NCBI GenBank assembly: GCA_947846985.1
Contig: CANTUZ010000003.1
Coordinates: forward strand, 97,176,704-97,240,703
DNA length: 64,000 nucleotides
Source of the DNA: Fratercula arctica
Lineage: Eukaryota; Chordata; Aves; Charadriiformes; Alcidae
Direction of reading: 5' to 3'
The notes under the pieces are model-generated. The model saw only the letters and a program-made list of their open reading frames with translations. It ran no database searches and was not told the DNA's origin. Both the position numbers and the translations under genes were made by a program. This document shows, in pieces, positions 1 to 12,352 of this stretch. The stretch's first letter is position 1, and each line of letters opens with the position of its first letter.

Positions 1-1189
1 GTGCTCCCTTATCTTTCATTCATACTGCAATGAAGGAACAAAGCTACTTCTGATACCTGAGCTAAATTCAGGTAATCCTATACTATAGCAGAGACAGTTA
101 CGTAGACGTTGTCACCAAAGTAATTTCAAATAAAACACAAGCATCTAATACCCAGCTTTTACTTTTAAATATATAGGCTTCTTGAATGAGGATATATGCA
201 GGGCTGCAGAATAGGCCAAAAGAAATGCTTACAGCAGAACCCAACTGAACTCAGGAGTTGACAATACAGAAGGCAATAAAGCAAACAGGAGCTTTGGATA
301 CAGCATATTGGTCCAAAATCAGGTTGCAAAATCGGGGTAAGAACAAACCGCTTTGTGAAAGAGGGATTTTTCAAGTAACTTGCAAAGATAATTTCTTAAA
401 TCTTCTGCAGGCACATAGAGGTTAACTCCAGAAAAAATTAATTTCGCTAAATGATGATACTCGGCGCTACAGATTATTTTGTTACATTTCAATACTGTAA
501 AGTGTGAAAAGCATATAGCTAAGCGTTGGTTTTACTACAGTACAAATCATTTGTTTAATTATACATGCATTCATTTGTTCTTTAGTCTTATTTCTGGCAC
601 ACACAGGAGCACTATGCAAGCTTACTGTACTTAATAGATCTTTTTTTCATTACACAACAATGGATAAATAATTAAAAGTATTTGAGTTGTGTGTGTCTAT
701 TACTACTGATTCTACTAAAGAAGTATCCAAATTGCCTTGTAGAATCAGATCTGCATCACATCACTTAGGCAAACTACAAACATAACAAAAAACATAGGCC
801 TGAAAATATTACAATGAAGCACTGAACAAGAGAAAACAGCTGTTGCTTAGGCAACTTCATTTTATTTTGTAAACAATCAATTAGGAAAATGACCATTCAG
901 TCAATTATCACAGCCCAGGATGAGTGCTGGTAACTTCTTAAGCTGCTCTACCATAATCACTTCAGATCATCTGCTTGTACCCTATAGGATGTACTAGAAT
1001 CGTACCAATACTGAAAAAAATTGCTAAGCTAAAGAAAGCTACTTCTTCCCAGCATCCATAGAAAGGATTGGCCGGGGAAGAGGGGGTCCAAAGAGAAGAC
1101 ACAAAAGTTTTCCTATACAATAAGTGAACAAAATAAGACTTCACAAATCACTGCTAAAAAGAGGACATATTCTCTGAATCTTGCTGACC

Positions 1190-1532
1190 ATTATAAATAT
1201 TCTTATAACTACTTAAAGGGTGAGTGTCAGGAGGATGGGGCCAGGCTCTTTTCAGTGGTGCCCAGCGACAGGACAAGAGGTAACGGGCACAAACTTGAAC
1301 ATAGGAAGTTCCACCTAAACATGAGGAGGAACTTCTTTACTTTGAGGGTGGCAGAGCACTGGAACAGGCTGCCCAGAGAGGCGGTGGAGTCTCTGTCTCT
1401 GGAGACATTCAAAACCCGCCTGGACACGTTCCTGTGCAACATGCTCTAGGTGACCCTGCTCTGGCAGGGGGGTTGGACTAGATGATCTCCAGAGGTCCCT
1501 TCCAACCCCTGCCATTCTGTGATTCTGTGATT
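1190..1532 (+). mobile_element. CR1 LINE, 3' end, well preserved
   Basis: The stretch matches the 3' end of avian CR1: the end of the ORF2 region (the words CAGTGGTGCCCAGCGACAGG, GCACTGGAACAGGCTGCCCA and GGAGACATTCAAAACCCGCC are typical), then the hallmark tail GGTTGGACTAGATGATCTCC, AGAGGTCCCTTCCAACCCC and a terminal repeated ATTCTGTG octamer at about 1513-1532. There is no poly(A), as expected for CR1. The copy is 5' truncated, the usual result of incomplete reverse transcription. It looks like the least diverged CR1 here. The small ORFs inside it (for example 1255-1449 plus) are remnants of the ORF2 C-terminus and not host genes. Confidence 0.95.
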
Positions 1533-2667
1533 ACGTCTGGAGTTGGTAGAAAACTTTACTGCAAGGACAGAAAACCCAATGCCAAGGCAGCGGCAGGGAA
1601 GAAGAAAAAATTATACTTTTCAGACTCTGAAAAGCGCAAATAATCTCAGCATGGTAAGCAAATAGGAAAAGTTTTTCATAAATGTTTCCCTATTTTTACA
1701 TTGACAAGCAGCATATGACCTTTGCAAGGTCAAAGTTTCTTGATACCTGACACCACTCACCAAAGAGCTGAACCCTATAAAGTACCATCAAAGGTGGTGC
1801 TCTGAAAAAGAGTATGCTTTATCCATCCAGAATGTGTGGTAGATTGGAGCTGGGCATAAAGAGGAGAACAGCAGTCATGTGGCCTTCGGCAGCTAAGGTG
1901 GTGGATTCCTGTCCCAAGGAGCTCAAGGGACTAGAGCTTTTGGGTTTGCAGTTTTAGGTATCAGGTCTTCTGATTTTCTCCAGTAGAGATTCCCCAGGTC
2001 CCTTGATTTCATCACAGGAAAATCACACTGCTTTCTCCATGGACTGCCATTATTTTCTCTACATTTCTATTAAAATTCTCAAAAACCTTAGGGGGAAAGA
2101 AATAATTAAGACTATCCTTTGTTCTATGAACAATGGTCTTAATTTTTTCATGTCATTAAACGCTGCCAAACAGCTTCCTACTGCTGGTTTGAAAACACAT
2201 TACAACACAAATCAGTCTGGCTTGTGATCACCCTCACTTTCTTCTATTTTTTCTTCCAGTTTTAGCTCTTATTTTGGACTCATCCTTTCTTTTATTCCAC
2301 ATAGCTTCTGAGATTACTTCTTACTCATGTAGAAATATCTATAGTTCTTCATAATTTCTTTTTGTAATTTACTGGAATGCAAGCAGCCATGTCTTCACTT
2401 TTCACTTAAGGCTAACAATGTTTCCAAGAACGGTATCTATGTCCTTCTAGCTCTAGGATTGTTCTGGTAAATACTGTATCATTCACAGAGGTGTTAATAT
2501 ATCATGAGATTTATGCATTCTTTATTTGCTTGTGAGATGACCATAAGTGAAAAAGAGGGTGAAACCATCTGCATGAGTATTGTGTTATCCATTAAAAAAA
2601 AAAAATCTCGTCTTGCAAAACACACGGTTTCCGTATCAACCTTATGAACTATGATTTGAAGATAGAT

Positions 2668-3090
2668 TTAACAGAATCATATACACATTGGTTGTAAAGG
2701 ATATTAGAAGACTATTTAATCCCACACCCCAATTTAAGTGGAACTATAGCCAATAGTAGTCAGGTGAGCCATGGCTTTTTCTAGCTGAATCCTAAAAATC
2801 TCCATGAACTAAGAGTCCACATCTCTGGGCAATGTGCTGCACTACCATCCTAGAATAGATATTTTTCCTAATGTCCGATCTAAACCTCCCAAGCTACTGT
2901 ATGTGACCAGTGTCATTTGTTACATCCTCTGGCACCATCAAGAATTCCAATACCATGATGTTTGTCCTTCAAAGGGTTGTAGGCTGCTATTTGATCATCC
3001 CTAAGCCTCCTCTTCACCAGACTGAACAAAGTCAGCTCAGCTTCTCCTTTTAATTCATGTACAGGCACAGTCCTATAGTATTTTGATGGG
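2668..3090 (-). mobile_element. CR1 LINE 3' fragment, degraded
   Basis: Read on the minus strand, the block from about 3090 to 2668 follows the CR1 3' plan. It has a segment translating as FSLVKRRLRDDQIAAYNPLK (compare the CR1 signature of an arginine-rich KRRLRGDLIA-YNYLKG motif), then words resembling TTGGGAGGTT-AGATCGGACATTAGGAAAAA, TGCCCAGAGATGTGGACTCT and GGAGATTTTTAGGATTCAGC. It ends near AATCATAT at about 2668. Frame breaks and substitutions show an old copy. The 91-codon minus ORF at 2913-3188 overlaps it and is derived from it. Confidence 0.8.
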
Positions 3091-4871
3091 ATTACATAAA
3101 ACAGTTTTTGTCTATCTTTGAAATTATTCCTGCTGAAGATTTTAAACAGTAGAGCGTTATGACCCTGTAATTTCATCACAAAACCCATATAAACTGCTTT
3201 GAAAGCAGCAGTTGCAGAAGCTTTCTTCTCATGTATCTAGACATAAAGTTTTCATTTCTATTAAATTACTACAGTTTTAGCAATTTAAATCTCCTTGTAG
3301 CCTACTGTGAGCATGTGAAATCCCTAAGCACAACCGTGCATCAAATATTTTAACCAAAAATGTCCTCTCTTTCTTCGTCTAGTACAATTAATATTGGAAA
3401 GCACCAATGAAACAGAATAGGACAAAAAGAGGACCGAAGTCACAGATAAAATACATATTGAGTCCAGAACAGTACAACTACAAAATACATGTTATGTCCA
3501 TTTAAAAAAATGGGCATTGATTTAAATATCTATGCAGACATAATCCACAGTAAAATGACCTTTTCTGAGGACTACTGATTTAAAAGTCACACGCAGATAT
3601 GAATAGCTGCCAAAAAATGTGTTGGGCATTAACAACCAAACAATGCTCTGTAACCTTCAATTGTATGCTCTTTTCACGTGTTTCTATCTAAGCTTTTGCT
3701 CCCCTGGATAAAGCTCTATTGACATATGCCAAAAATAAAATACTGCTGTAAGAATTCACACAATAAAGGTAGAGAAAAGCCTACAACTAACTAATAGTCT
3801 CCTTTCTTATGAGCAAGATGAAGCAAAAACGAATCACGTATTCACAGAAATAAAAAACAGAGAAGACCTGTTTGGTCATCTGTCTGTTCACTGCCAGAGC
3901 TTGTTTTTCAAGTTGTAAGGTTTTGTCTATTTTAAAGGAACTTCCAAAAAGGCAACTGAGAAGCATTTGTGTAGTTTTTCCAACTGATGACAAAATGTAG
4001 TGGGAACAGCCTCTCCATTTTCACAAAAGCAAAATGGAAGTAACTTACCAGTCGTTAAACATACATACTCAAGTTAACGTAAGAACGTGCAAAAAATACC
4101 TTATTGCATACATGTAGGATACAAGTACCCTTGTTACAGTAGTTGGTGTTAAACTAGCTTTTTTTGCAACCTTTCCTTTACCCAGTTTAAAAAAAAAAAA
4201 AGCCCAGGGAGGATTGTGATTGCTGTGATACTGAAGGCTCTTCCACTTACATAGATGCGCAGCACATATCAAAAGAAATTCCAAATTTCTCAGTAATTAC
4301 TCCTAGAAAGCACGATTTATAAAAAGCTAACCTAATTGCTTTTGGCTTCAAATGGAGAAAGGTATGCCACTGAGGCATACTTTTTAAAATTCTAGTAAGA
4401 TGTATGGTAATAAAAACATGGAAGGTTATTGGCATTCAGAAGTATGCCCTAACCAGCTATGTAACAGTTACACCACAATATTTATTTCATTCATTGCTCT
4501 TGAACAAAGTTCAGTCATGTGTAAATAAGCAGAGATACAATGAAAGCTATTTTTCTATTTTGATTTACACTAAAAGCAGTAAGATATGAAGCTGTTCCTA
4601 CGTAATAAAAATTATGACAATTTTTAAAAAAATCGAAATAAAATGTCGAATTTTTCGGTGCAGATACCTCAAGCAGTAGCATACCATAGGAAACAAAGAG
4701 CATGCTAACTAGATCTGCATCCTAATTCCAGTGCAGTGCTGTCATGACGGAGCCTCACCACTTCCATTTATAATTCATTCAACATAATTTCAGTGATCTT
4801 AATGCAAAGCTGTACATGTTCAAAAACAGAGCTCTCATTACTGACATTCAATATTTAAGTAAATTTCTACC

Positions 4872-4999
4872 CTTAGAGATACTAAAAATTCAACTGAATA
4901 AATACCTGAGCAACCCGATCTAACCAGATCTGCATTGAGCAGGGGCTAGATTAAATCATCTCCAGAGGTTCACGCCAAGCTAAATTATTCAATGATTCT
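4872..4999 (+). mobile_element. CR1 LINE, terminal 3' fragment
   Basis: A short 5'-truncated CR1 tail. It runs from a TTAGAGATACTAAAAATTC-like segment through GAGCAGGGGCTAGATTAAAT, ATCTCCAGAGGTTC and AAATTATTCAATGATTCT. The pattern is the CR1 GGACTAGATGATCTCCAGAGGTCCCTTCCAACC tail with several substitutions, ending in an ATTCTATGATTCT-type terminus. It is more diverged than the copy at 1190-1532. Confidence 0.85.
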
Positions 5000-5713
5000 A
5001 AGCCAATACACCTCCCTCTAATTGTATGGTCTTTGTCCTCCTGCATACTACGGTAGTAAGAAAACTCTCACAAACAATATAAACCAGTAAAAAGCAATCA
5101 CGTACATAAAAAAAGAGACCAGGTCTATGCTTAACCTAAAGAACATCAGAAAAGTACGTTTTCTCACTCTTCATCTCCAAATGCATTCAAAGAAAGTAGA
5201 AAGCTTCTATATACTGTAATCTACTACGAGAGAGGCAGATTATTTCAGTTGTATTGCACTCTTAATGGTTCACATTTTCAGCTCTCTCCTTAGGTCCGTT
5301 AAAAGAAGAAAATAGGAGTCTATTCATCAATGACAGTGATGTAGAAATCTTCCAGAAAAATGATAGAGTATAAAATATTTGGAACAAGGAAGGCACATAC
5401 TCTGGGCGGTGTAATTTGGAATTTATTTTCTTCGTAAAGAAGCTTAACAACTTTGCACTTACTATAAAAAAAAGTTTTTATAAAAGCTACAAATATTTTC
5501 TTGTTACTTAAAAGTAACACCAGTTCTGTAAATTGTGTTTCATGTCATTTATAAAGCTTTTGTTAAGTTGAAAGGATACTTTCAGGGCTTTTTTTCCAAA
5601 TCAAAGCCAACTGCACAGACAGAATGTCTGAAAAGAAATTGTAACTAAAACATTCTAGTATAATTATTTTAATCTGTATGAAGGAATACACTCATGCTTT
5701 CAGTTTATGCTAC

Positions 5714-5781
5714 CTGAGATGATTCAGCAGAGGTTGTAGTCTCTCGTCAGACTGTACAGAAGGCAGCAATCGTGCTGTCAG
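5714..5781 (-). CDS. PRIM2: PRIM2 internal exon, fourth of four, with a weak donor site
   Basis: A 68-nt exon: 22 codons plus two bases (AG) of a split Ser codon. The acceptor is TTTTCTTCCAG, with a good pyrimidine tract. It reads LTARLLPSVQSDERLQPLLN followed by HL, very close to the vertebrate PRIM2 block at about residues 232-253, just before the linker to the C-terminal 4Fe-4S domain. The donor is CAG|GTAGCA, which departs from the GTRAGT consensus at positions +4 to +6, so this exon may be spliced less efficiently than the others. The iron-sulphur cysteines and RNA/DNA-template-binding domain lie in later exons, beyond base 1. The next exon (HSYTGQDYS region in mammals) was not found in 1-5713. 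Confidence 0.96.
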
Positions 5782-7598
5782 CTGGAAGAAAACAGAAGTT
5801 CAATTAATAAAATATTAGCTTCAAAAAAAATTGATAGTAGGAAGCAGGAATGATGTAACAAATCACCCTGCGTTGCTACAACTTCACACAACATTCAGTA
5901 AGACATATTTTCTCCTATTTAAAATAACTAAGCACAGCCTTCCAGAATCTGAAGTTAGTAGAAGTATTTACAAGTTAACAAAGTCAAGCAGTGAAAAATA
6001 TTTTTCTAAGATTAAAATGTTATTTGAATTAAATAGCAAGACATCACTGAAAGTAGTATACTTTTTTCGAAACTTATTTGACCTAAAAGTCATATTCTAC
6101 CTAGACAGCCTCCTAGCAGACACATAATGTAAATATAGTCCATTAAGCTATATTATATACAGTTTACATTTGTATAGAAAAATGTATTTAACACTAGATG
6201 ACTTTTATATAGACATGCCTCTGTGTACACTGTTTTTTATTTAATGGGCATAACCTGTATTTTGTAATTTAACTGTTCTAAACTAAATACATACTTTTTT
6301 CTTGTAACTGTTTCATATGAGTCATTAAAATATTAAACTTTTTCTGAAAAAGTAAACCTAGTAGTCTATAAATCAACAAGTACATGTCACACTATTGCAG
6401 AATACTCGTTAATTGGTGTATTAACTAAAATAGTTGGAAAAATATGTGTTAAATTTGATTAATATCAGCACATAGGTATCTGCCTTCACCTATAAAAGTT
6501 AGAAGCATAGCAGTTCTGAAACTGCTGACATACATCTAATACAAAATATTTAATATAACATGCATTTCACGATTCTGTTGTTGCCACGTTAGGCTGTATT
6601 CTGAAAATTACCTTCCTACAAATTTAAAATGTCAACATATTTCACAATGTATAAATCAGCACCAACTCACTTCGTATTTTACAGGTAACTTAAAATACAT
6701 GCATACAGTTATACATACTCTTTAAAAAATCTTATTAAAAAATAAAAATCCCTAAACAAACTTTTAGCACTGACAACGTAGCTTCACCTTGCTGGTTCCA
6801 ACACACCAGTAAAGGCACGGACTGAAGCAGGACTAACTAGCAGGCTGCAACTTCTATTTATAACCCATAAAGAAATTTACCCCAGAAAAAGCTGCACCCA
6901 GTGAGCCACACTGTAAATAAAACTAGCTTTTACAAAGGTGGCAGTAAATGAATGCTAGTGTTTTCAAACAGCTAAGAATTTTATGTCCTTTTCTCTAAAA
7001 GGAAAAAATAATCCCAATTACAGAATCCAAACTGGGATTCTGCAGATGTTTTCCAATCACTCTGAAATGAAATTTAGACAAATTCCTTCAAGCACAGCCT
7101 TCCCTCCTCCCTATACGGTACTCAACACAAAGATCATCTTACCAGGAAAAAAAAAGCAAAAGCATGCTATTCGATATTTTAGATACATGAAAGACATCAC
7201 AATGTTGTCAAGTACGGAGCATAGCTTCAAACTCTAATCATGCTGAAGCAGTTTAATTTACAGAGAACATAAAACACTGCAGACTTAAGATGTTTCCAGT
7301 CCCAAGGCCTAGATGATCGGAGGAGCGGCCAGAGTGAGTCGCAGACAGAACATGTGGACACCTCAGCGTTGAGCTGAGATGGTGAAAGCTGGGGTGAGTG
7401 AGTAGATCATAACGCAAATTAAGCACCATGTTATCGATATCACACAACATTCAAAATTGAGAAAGGAGGGAGAATATTTAACAATATGAGAAAAAGGAAT
7501 TAATAAACTGAAATCTGAGATGACAACGCTGGTCCAACTTCATAACAGCTTCAGTACCGGAGTCACAAGCTGTCTTTGCTGCAATTCAGATTGCCAAC

Positions 7599-7636
7599 GG
7601 GGGTGGGGGGGGTGGGGTGGGGAGGGGGAAACGGGG
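7599..7636 (+). repeat. G-rich tract, potential G-quadruplex
   Basis: At least four G runs of three or more, separated by single T or A, plus a last GGGG after AAAC. On the PRIM2 sense (minus) strand it is C-rich, so a quadruplex would form on the template strand, not in the RNA. Confidence 0.75.
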
Positions 7637-9484
7637 AGGATGGCACAAGCATGGGACGGAAAAATCGATTTGAAGTAACCAGAACTTCCAAAAGCAAGCT
7701 TTCTAAAGTTTTGTCAAAATTCAGTACTATTTTTATGCAGTCTTGTAGAAGAATAGCAATAAGATGAGTTGTTCTTTTCTGCTGAGCTCTATTCAACAAT
7801 CGCACCTCTAGCGTTCACTATGCTGAATTCATGACAAATAAACAGAACATTTTCAAATGGCATGACGAAGGTAACAATTTGAGAACGCAGAAAGCATGCA
7901 ATGATTGGAAAATTACATGAACATTAGAATTATTTTAAATCTGGCAGTGCTATGTCAAGGAATAATGAAGGTAAAAGGATAACAACTTATAGGTTGACGT
8001 CTAAGAATTGGTCTGTTTTTCTTCCCCCCATCCAAACGTGAGACCAGCACATGAAATTGCAAGTTACCAAAGATTTACTATGAATCTTAAAAAAAAAAAG
8101 TTAACTTGACACAAAGGCCAAAGTTAAGTGGCAGCTCCACATGCTATCAGGAAGGCAATGACATTTTTTACATGTGGCAATTCAGAACAAGATTATCATG
8201 GCTCAATTAACTTGTCTCAATTTTTTAGGAGTGCGTGAATTTCTTAATTTTGAGGTTATCATGTAAGAGCTATTTGCTCTCTAAGTGTTTCTCTGCACAA
8301 AAAAGGTAAGAGAATTTTTATTTTCACAGTTCGCTTTCTAAATGAGATGTCCTAATTAACTGTATTGCACAAGAAAATTTTAATATATTGTCAGACCTTT
8401 TGACCATTAAACAAAAAAAATCACATTCAGTTGGATGTCATTGAGAAAAGCACAGAAAGCAGGGTTTTGTGGCAAAGGTTTATTTTAGCTGAGGTAGGCT
8501 ACTGAATTACTCCAGGCTCTTTCTACAATTTACCAGGAAAAAAAAAATGTTCCTGTCGGACAGTGCATAAGAGAACCTAAAATGTTAATTGTTACCAAGA
8601 GTATTTCCTTATCAACTGCTAGGTACTCCCAGAACAACAAGGAGCGTCTGAAGGCATGCTGTCCACATGCACATCCACAGCCTGTGATCTGCCTCTACAC
8701 AATCTGTCAAGCCCAACTTCTGTTTTTTTAATATCCTAGAACTACCTGTGCTGCCATTCATGCTATTTCTTTCATATTTTAATGAACGCTGTACAAGCAG
8801 GCTTCACATGCTTCTGCTTCCTCAGCTCTTTTAATACACAGACAGGCAGGGTTACATCATACAGGACTCATATTTAAAAGGGAGGGTGACTGCACTGTGA
8901 ATAAGTCTTTTGTCCCCCCACAAGAAATTCTTCCTTCATAACTCCAAGCTTTGTAACAAAATTTACCAAAAGGCAGCTTGCAGAGACTTTGAATGGAGGA
9001 CTGCTCTATCAAGAGCTGAACACACCTCCAAAATACATAGTACTTTTAAAAGTGAGCCCATGGTTCCCAGCAGGCACTCTGCAGTTCTTGGAAATACAGG
9101 CACTTCTCTACAGGGGATAGCTAAATTATTTAACCTATATCTCCACTGGCAGGTCCAGAACAAACATCACCTCCGCACATGCTCCACTACTCAGTGAAAC
9201 AAGGTCTGGATTAAGACCAGGCATAGGTTTGGGAGCCTTCTGCGGCATAGATGAAAAGATTTTCCTAGAATGTTTTTCTCTGTATATTTCTGCTATGATA
9301 GTTACACCACTAACAAAGGGTACAAAGGAACAGCTCTAATCCAAATGCAAAGATGAAATAAGGTTAAAGTAGGGACTGATGAAGGCAGCCATAAAAACAA
9401 AAGAAAAGGCTTTAACAAAAACACCCAAAACCAACAAACAGAAAAAAGCCAGTTACCTTTGCCACATGTGAAAGTCTACCATCA

Positions 9485-9760
9485 CTTGTGACGACGTAAC
9501 ACCATGCTCAGCAATAAAACTGATGGGCAGTTTCTCCATTTTCCAGTAGCCATTGCTCAGGGCCTGGCTGGGCATTGATCTGCTGGTGGTGAGCATCACT
9601 TGTGTTTTTTTCTTTTTCCCGCTTCACTTAAACTGTCTTTACCTCAATCCATTAGTTTTCTTATTTTTGCCCTTCCTGAATCTCTCCCCAATCCCTTAGG
9701 GAAGGTTTGCTGGGGTGGGGGAGAGGCTTTCCTGACAGCCAGGGTCAATCCACCACATAC
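9485..9760 (+). mobile_element. Avian endogenous-retrovirus-type LTR fragment (U3 end to 3' end)
   Basis: The sequence follows a common bird LTR: a GTGACGACGTAAC/ATGCTCAGCAATAAAACTG promoter-like part at about 9488-9521, GGGCCTGGCTGGGCATTGAT and CTGCTGGTGGTGAGCATCAC at about 9560-9600, TTAAACTGTCTTTACCTCAA and CCATTAGTTTTCTTATTTTT, then CTCTCCCCAATCCCTTAGGG and a terminal GGGTCAATCCACCACA-like end. No internal retroviral genes are next to it, and the 5' part is missing or unrecognisable. The family name is not asserted; similarity is from memory of bird genomes. Confidence 0.72.
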
Positions 9761-12330
9761 ATTTATAATCTCACTTCACACCAATAAGCAGCTGGTAAAT
9801 TTCAGCTTAAGCATAGATTTCACAGTATTTTGAAAGCTCAGTTGTCTATCTTACAGAAATCCAAAAAGAGCTGCTACTGGTTCATACAACAGCTACTGAA
9901 GGTGGTTCTATACCACCTCCTTTTACCTTCTACGCTCAACAGCAAATCTTCCCTATCAATAGAGACAAATAAAAAACAAAATATAAAAAAAATTATATTC
10001 CAAACTTGAGAAAAAAATTAAAAGTAAAAATAAAAGAGAGACTACATATGTAACCAGAAACTAAGATACAGACGGTCAAAATCTACTATAAATCAGGTCT
10101 TTCATATCTGTTTACAAAACAGAAAGTTGATCCCATCTAGACAAAAAAAATTGAACTTCAATCCCCACTCCGAACTGTTTGCCCAGTAATCTAGACACCT
10201 GACTGGAAGAAGCCACTTCCAAAAGTAACAAGTACAGCCACCAAATCCATTTGAAATGGTATTAACAAACTCTACTATTTTTAATTATCAAATCTAATAT
10301 AGCAATTTAGAGAACATTTTTTATACCCTCCCAAAAAGGTAAAAAAAAAAAAAAATACAGGAAGACTTTGTGCTTAGAATATATATTATTCTACATTAGC
10401 TAATTTTTCCCTACAATTGCACATCTCCCTACAATTTTCCTGTACAACCATTTTAACGCTTCGCTACTCCATTACTGGGCTTCAGTTTTTAAGCTGGAGG
10501 GATCACATCCAGGTTAGTTGCTTTTCCATTTTATTTTTAATTGCTCTAATTAAACAAATTTGTGTCAAAATTAGTTTTAAATGCTACTGCGGACAACATT
10601 GACAAGATAATTACATGTCTTTAATACTATCCACAAATATTTTATACCATTAGTATAATAGTTTCTAAGTCTTGGTGAAAAATCAGTCAAAAAAGGTTCA
10701 TAAGACCTGTTCTCCACTCACAGAAATTAAAAAAAAAAAAAAGACTTGAAGCAAGCATACTATTAACAGTAGCGAGAAATCAAAAAATAACAGGACACTG
10801 TGACAACAAAGCGCATGGATGAAAAAAGAAAAGCAGAAGAGTATGGAAAAAGGGAAGTGTTTACCTTATAAAATTTCATTGCTCAATTCGAATTCTTTCC
10901 ATCTTTGTAGCAACAGTAACAAAACCAGTATATTAAGTTAAGTAAAATCCTCTATGACAAGTGTATTGTACGCTGACTTCAAGAATTTGGAAATAACACC
11001 CCTATATTCCCTGCTCTGACTCTTCAACTAAAAGTCATTAATGCCTTAGTGAAAAACACCTATAGCAAATTTCTTTAACAGTGATTTTGATGCAGCATAG
11101 AATAACTAAAGTTGTTAGGCTTTTGTTAGGTTTCAATTAGATAACTAGCAAGCAAAATTTAGAAAGCAATAAGAACAAAGAAATTAGAAATGAAAGTATT
11201 AGAAGGGAAACAAAACCCTATGTGCTTTGACTCTTACTCTACACTAATCCTTTTACAAGGATTAAATTTACATGGTGAAGGCTCTTGCGTCTTCCCATTA
11301 CATGTATTGATGAACAGGAAAAAATGAAGGATTAGGTAGCTGAAAGGTTAAGTATAGAGAGAAAATTTCTATTTAGAAAGCAAAGAAACAAACCATGGTT
11401 TATTGTACTCTCTGACTGTATTCTGTACTCTTCAGTCCGTTCTCCAACCAACTATTCATTCCTATGATCCACTTCAATGCCTTTAGGGCTACAGACAACC
11501 CCTTCCTGCATTTCTGTTTCCCGGTTGTTACAATAAGAAAGGAGAGAGCATAAAGCAAACCAAGATGAGTTTGGACACCAGAACTTCAATTTCAGCCTTC
11601 CAAATGAAAGCTCTAGATGGTTATCTATTGCTTTAATGCAATTTAACAAATATTTTTATGAAGCAAAGAAAGAAACATTGTCTGTGTAATGTCAACAATT
11701 TGACATATTCAGAGTGAACACATCACTAAAATGCTTCCTTAATAATGCTGTGTGGATTTAAAAAAGAAAAAAACCCAACAACTTAGGTCAGGCATTGAAT
11801 TATTACAGTTAAGACTTCAAAAGTTTAAAGAGAGAATCTATTTCAGTTTCTCACTGCTGCCTAAGGAATAAGGCATAACTTATATGTTTTCTATTTCATT
11901 GGTTTTGTAATATGCCGCTTCACAGAACGTGCCCGACCTTAATTGTTTAAAATATCTTTCTTTGTTTGTTAAGCTCATCTTAAAAAACCTTTAAAAAAGT
12001 TTCCTATTCACTGTTGCCCTGAAACAGTTACTTAGGTAATTGTTTCCTTTCTGTTCTGAAAAGGATGCAATACATACATGATGGTTCAGAAAAGCATTAG
12101 TTATTAGCCGTAAGGGTTATAGTGGCCTGGTGTGTTGTCTAAAAGGCAAACAAAGGCATGAAAGTTTAGATTGTTTGCTAGAACTGGTTTCGATTGGCAT
12201 GAACTGCAGTGTTACAAACTTATTGCCAAGGTTATACAAGAGAGATTTTTTGACTGAGGTTGGAGCAGACGGGAAAAAAGATATTAAACTTGTGGGCTAT
12301 TTCTAAATGGCCTGTAAAGAACATATTTAA

Positions 12331-12352
12331 AAACAAAACAAAACAAAACACA
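12331..12352 (+). repeat. Short (AAAAC)n microsatellite
   Basis: About four consecutive AAAAC units. Confidence 0.85.

Larger units (their letters stand above)
1..5713 (-). other. PRIM2: PRIM2 intron (partial) downstream of the last exon seen
   Basis: This begins with the weak GTAGCA donor at 5713-5708 on the minus strand and continues beyond the window. It holds three CR1 3' fragments (about 1190-1532, 2668-3090, 4872-4999). Otherwise it is AT-rich sequence with no recognised gene. No further PRIM2 coding block was found. Confidence 0.75.

Noticed and set aside
2913..3188. 91-codon minus-strand ORF
   Set aside because: Its middle part is the KRRLR-D-IAAYN motif of CR1, so it is a transposon remnant and not a host gene.
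5831..6127. 98-codon plus ORF next to a PRIM2 exon
   Set aside because: Antisense, low-complexity Ser/Lys/Phe-rich composition from AT-rich DNA, and no recognisable domain.
9456..9550. Possible minus-strand exon ending in AAAG|GTAACT
   Set aside because: The open stretch is the reverse complement of LTR promoter sequence, and the flanking PRIM2 residues leave no room for an added exon.
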